Source of the DNA: Pseudomonadota bacterium
GTDB taxonomy: Bacteria; Desulfobacterota; JADFVX01
Direction of reading: 5' to 3'
Assembly (NCBI GenBank): GCA_015222755.1
Contig: JADFVX010000013.1
Location: 1-17,239 of the forward strand
Length of the DNA stretch: 17,239 nucleotides
The notes under the pieces were generated by a model that searched no databases, was not told the origin of the DNA, and saw nothing but the letters and a program-made list of their open reading frames with translations. Numbering within the stretch: the first letter of the stretch is position 1; every line of letters starts with the position of its first letter. Made by a program: the position numbers and the translations under genes. Positions 14,889 to 17,239 of the stretch are shown here, piece by piece.

Positions 14889-17239
14889 TTAAGCTATTAT
14901 ATCGAAGACTTTTTTAAGTGCCTCATCAAGCCTGGCCGGTTCTTTTCCACCAGCCTGTGCCATATCGGGGCGACCGCCACCTTTACCTCCCACAACAGGG
15001 GCAATGGCCCCAACTATCTTCCCGGCATTGAAGCGATCTGTGAGGTCTTCCGTGACCCCGGCAATAAGTGAGACCTTTTCTCCTTCGGCTGCACCAAGCA
15101 CTATTATACCTGAGCCTATCTTTACTTTGAGCTGATCCATCAGGCCCCTCAGCGTCTTGCCGTCTGCCCCTTCTATATTCGTTGAAAGAACTTTCAGCCC
15201 CTTAATTTCAACGACCTTCCCCATCAGGTCACCGCTGCCTGAGGAAGCCAGTTTCTCCTTCATCCTGCCTACCTCGGACTCAAGGGCCTTCTGCTTCTGA
15301 AGTATGGCCTCTATCTTTTTACTCAAATCACCGGTATTGCCTTTAACAAGGGCAGCGATTTGCTGAAGTTCAGCTTCCAACTCATGGGCTGTCTCGTAGG
15401 CTCCCTCCGAGGTCTGCGCCTCTATTCGCCTCACACCGGCAGCAATGCCTCCCTCGGATATGATCTTGAAGGGGCCTATCTCCCCTATCCGGTCAACGTG
15501 TGTACCGCCGCAAAGCTCCATGGAGATCCCGGGAACCGTCACTACGCGGACTTCGTCTCCATATTTTTCGCCAAAAAGGGCTGTGGCGCCCTTTGCCTTG
15601 GCATCGTCTATGGACAGGTTTTCCGTCTCCACCTTTTTGTTCTCCCATATCTGCCGGTTGACTATCCCCTCGACCCTGCGAATATCTTTGGAAGAAGGCG
15701 CTGTGAAATGTGTAAAATCGAAACGAAGACGCTGGGACTCGACCATGGAACCTGCCTGCTTTACGTGGTCACCCAGAACTTGCTTGAGGGCAGCCTGAAG
15801 CAGATGCGTCGCCGTATGGTTTCGGGCAATTGTAAGCCTTTTTGATACATCAAGTTCCAGACTTACATCATCTCCCACCTTGAGGCTGCCTTTGCTCAGC
15901 ACTCCGCGGTGCACAATGAGCCTATCTATGGGTTTTTTTGTGTCCATGATGCTAATCAGACCCTCACCGGAAAGGGCCGTCATCACACCGGCATCGCCTT
16001 TCTGCCCCCCCGACTCTCCATAAAAAACCGTCCTGTCGGTAACTATCTCTATCTCGCTCCCCTTATTTGCCGAAGCTACAGACTTTCCATCGCATATGAT
16101 GGCAACTACCCTTGCCTCTGCCTTGCTTTCTGTATAGCCTATAAACTCGCTTGAAAGGCCCTTTTCTTTTACAAGGGCTGCATAGACTTCATCCACCTTG
16201 CTTTCGCCTGAACCTGACCATGCCTGACGGGCCATATGCTTCTGTTTGTCCATGGAGATGTCGAATCCGGGCTTGTCGACAGTCATATCTTCCTCTTTCA
16301 GTATGTCTTCAGTCAGGTCCAGGGGGAAGCCAAAGGTATCGTAGAGCCGGAATGCTATATCGCCGGGAAGGACGTTTTTGCTCTCCTTCTTCAGCTTGCC
16401 TACTTCATCTTCCAGAAGTCTCATGCCGTGATCCAGAGTATTTAAGAAACGCTCTTCCTCGTTGAGTATTACCTTTGCACAGAAGTCCCTGTTCTCCAGC
16501 AACTCGGGGTAGGCCTGCCCCAGTTCGTCGGCAACAGCTGATGATGTAAGATGAAGAAACAGCTCTGCAAGGCCAAGTTTTCTGCCGTGCCTGGCCGCCC
16601 TGCGCATAATCCTTCTAAGGACATAGCCACGCCCTTCATTGGAGGGGAGAACGCCGTCGCTTATAAGGAATGTTATTGCCCGGATGTGGTCTGCTATGAC
16701 CCTCATTGAAATGTCGGCCACACTGTCATCGCCGTACACTTTACCGCTTGCCTTCTCTATATGTCTGAATATACCGGCAAAAAGGTCTGTGTCGTAGTTA
16801 CTCTCCTTACCCTGCACAACCGCCGCCAGCCTTTCCAGTCCCATCCCTGTGTCTATACTCGGGTGCGGCAAGGGGCTCATGTTTCCATCTGAATCCCTGT
16901 TGGACTGCATAAAGACGAGGTTCCATATCTCCAGGTAACGGTCACAGTCGCATTCGACGTTGCACTCAGGCCTTTTGCACCCAACATTAGGGCCTTGATC
17001 ATAGTGTATCTCCGAGCATGGCCCGCATGGGCCCGTATCTCCCATAGACCAGAAGTTGTCCTTTTCCCCGCACCGAACTACCTTGTCTGGAGAGAGGCCG
17101 ATCTTTTCCGACCAGATCCTGCCTGCTTCATCGTCATCATTAAATATTGTAATTAGAAGTCTTTCCTTCGGCAGCTTAAGCACTTCGGTAAGGTATTCCC
17201 AGGCAAGCCTTATGGCCTCTTCCTTGAAGTAGTCGCCGA
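14889..17239 (-). CDS. alaS: Alanine--tRNA ligase (5' end outside the window)
   Basis: Charges tRNA-Ala and clears mischarged Ser/Gly-tRNA-Ala. The frame is open to the right edge: the first full codons read GDYFKEEAIRLAWEYLTEVL, a conserved class II segment, so the internal methionine at 17183 is not the start. About 782 residues are visible of the usual 875-880. In order: the aminoacylation domain with GDTGPCGPCSEIHYD and SIDTGMGLERLAAV; the tRNA-recognition part with EGRGYVLRRIMRRAARHGR; the editing domain with HTATHLLQAAL and the zinc ligands of CGGTHV; and the C-terminal DHHA1-type domain with GGKGGGRPDMAQAGG. All key motifs are intact. It ends in TAA 135 bases before tatA. Confidence 0.98.
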   Translation of the reverse strand, partial: GDYFKEEAIRLAWEYLTEVLKLPKERLLITIFNDDDEAGRIWSEKIGLSPDKVVRCGEKDNFWSMGDTGPCGPCSEIHYDQGPNVGCKRPECNVECDCDRYLEIWNLVFMQSNRDSDGNMSPLPHPSIDTGMGLERLAAVVQGKESNYDTDLFAGIFRHIEKASGKVYGDDSVADISMRVIADHIRAITFLISDGVLPSNEGRGYVLRRIMRRAARHGRKLGLAELFLHLTSSAVADELGQAYPELLENRDFCAKVILNEEERFLNTLDHGMRLLEDEVGKLKKESKNVLPGDIAFRLYDTFGFPLDLTEDILKEEDMTVDKPGFDISMDKQKHMARQAWSGSGESKVDEVYAALVKEKGLSSEFIGYTESKAEARVVAIICDGKSVASANKGSEIEIVTDRTVFYGESGGQKGDAGVMTALSGEGLISIMDTKKPIDRLIVHRGVLSKGSLKVGDDVSLELDVSKRLTIARNHTATHLLQAALKQVLGDHVKQAGSMVESQRLRFDFTHFTAPSSKDIRRVEGIVNRQIWENKKVETENLSIDDAKAKGATALFGEKYGDEVRVVTVPGISMELCGGTHVDRIGEIGPFKIISEGGIAAGVRRIEAQTSEGAYETAHELEAELQQIAALVKGNTGDLSKKIEAILQKQKALESEVGRMKEKLASSGSGDLMGKVVEIKGLKVLSTNIEGADGKTLRGLMDQLKVKIGSGIIVLGAAEGEKVSLIAGVTEDLTDRFNAGKIVGAIAPVVGGKGGGRPDMAQAGGKEPARLDEALKKVFDIIA

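Overview
All thirteen protein genes recognised here lie on the minus strand, so the window reads from high to low coordinates. The gene set points to a Gram-negative, probably autotrophic bacterium: a type IV pilus ATPase cluster, a Tat export system, and a two-gene ATP-citrate lyase (the marker enzyme of the reductive TCA cycle). The long, divergent lyase large subunit resembles what is reported for Nitrospirota, Nitrospinota and some deep proteobacterial lineages, but the sequence alone does not fix the phylum. No mobile element, rRNA, tRNA or CRISPR array was seen.

The window divides into transcription units with visible signals. (1) alaS enters at the right edge, missing about 95 N-terminal residues. 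(2) tatA, a mog/moaB-type molybdopterin adenylyltransferase gene, tatC and a membrane protein gene (oxidase-subunit-I-like helices fused to two DUF1858 domains) form a tight cluster. A strong sigma70-type promoter precedes tatA, and a perfect 12-bp hairpin terminator follows the last gene. (3) aclB-aclA has its own promoter, its own terminator and a direct repeat just upstream of the -35 box. (4) ribF, a flippase-like membrane protein gene and a DUF2723 membrane glycosyltransferase-like gene overlap end to start behind a promoter with a perfect -35 box. (5) pilB-pilT-pilC starts from a further promoter; pilC runs off the left edge.

The genes suggest a cell that makes cytosolic acetyl-CoA and oxaloacetate from citrate, exports folded cofactor-containing enzymes through Tat (with molybdenum cofactor maturation encoded in the same operon), builds a twitching or adhesive pilus and decorates its envelope.

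The most interesting object is the ATP-citrate lyase. AclB keeps the expected ATP-grasp and citrate-site motifs. AclA is 900 residues, against about 610 for the classical subunit. Its phosphohistidine is at the classical position (His273), but about 255 extra residues separate it from the citryl-CoA lyase core. One of three expected catalytic residues (human His900) appears to be Asn. The direct repeat at the promoter suggests dedicated regulation. The oxidase-like/DUF1858 fusion is the second item worth following up. The only stretch over 300 bases without a gene (7724-8137) holds the aclA terminator, the ribF promoter and a GC-rich block that looks like a decayed dispersed repeat.
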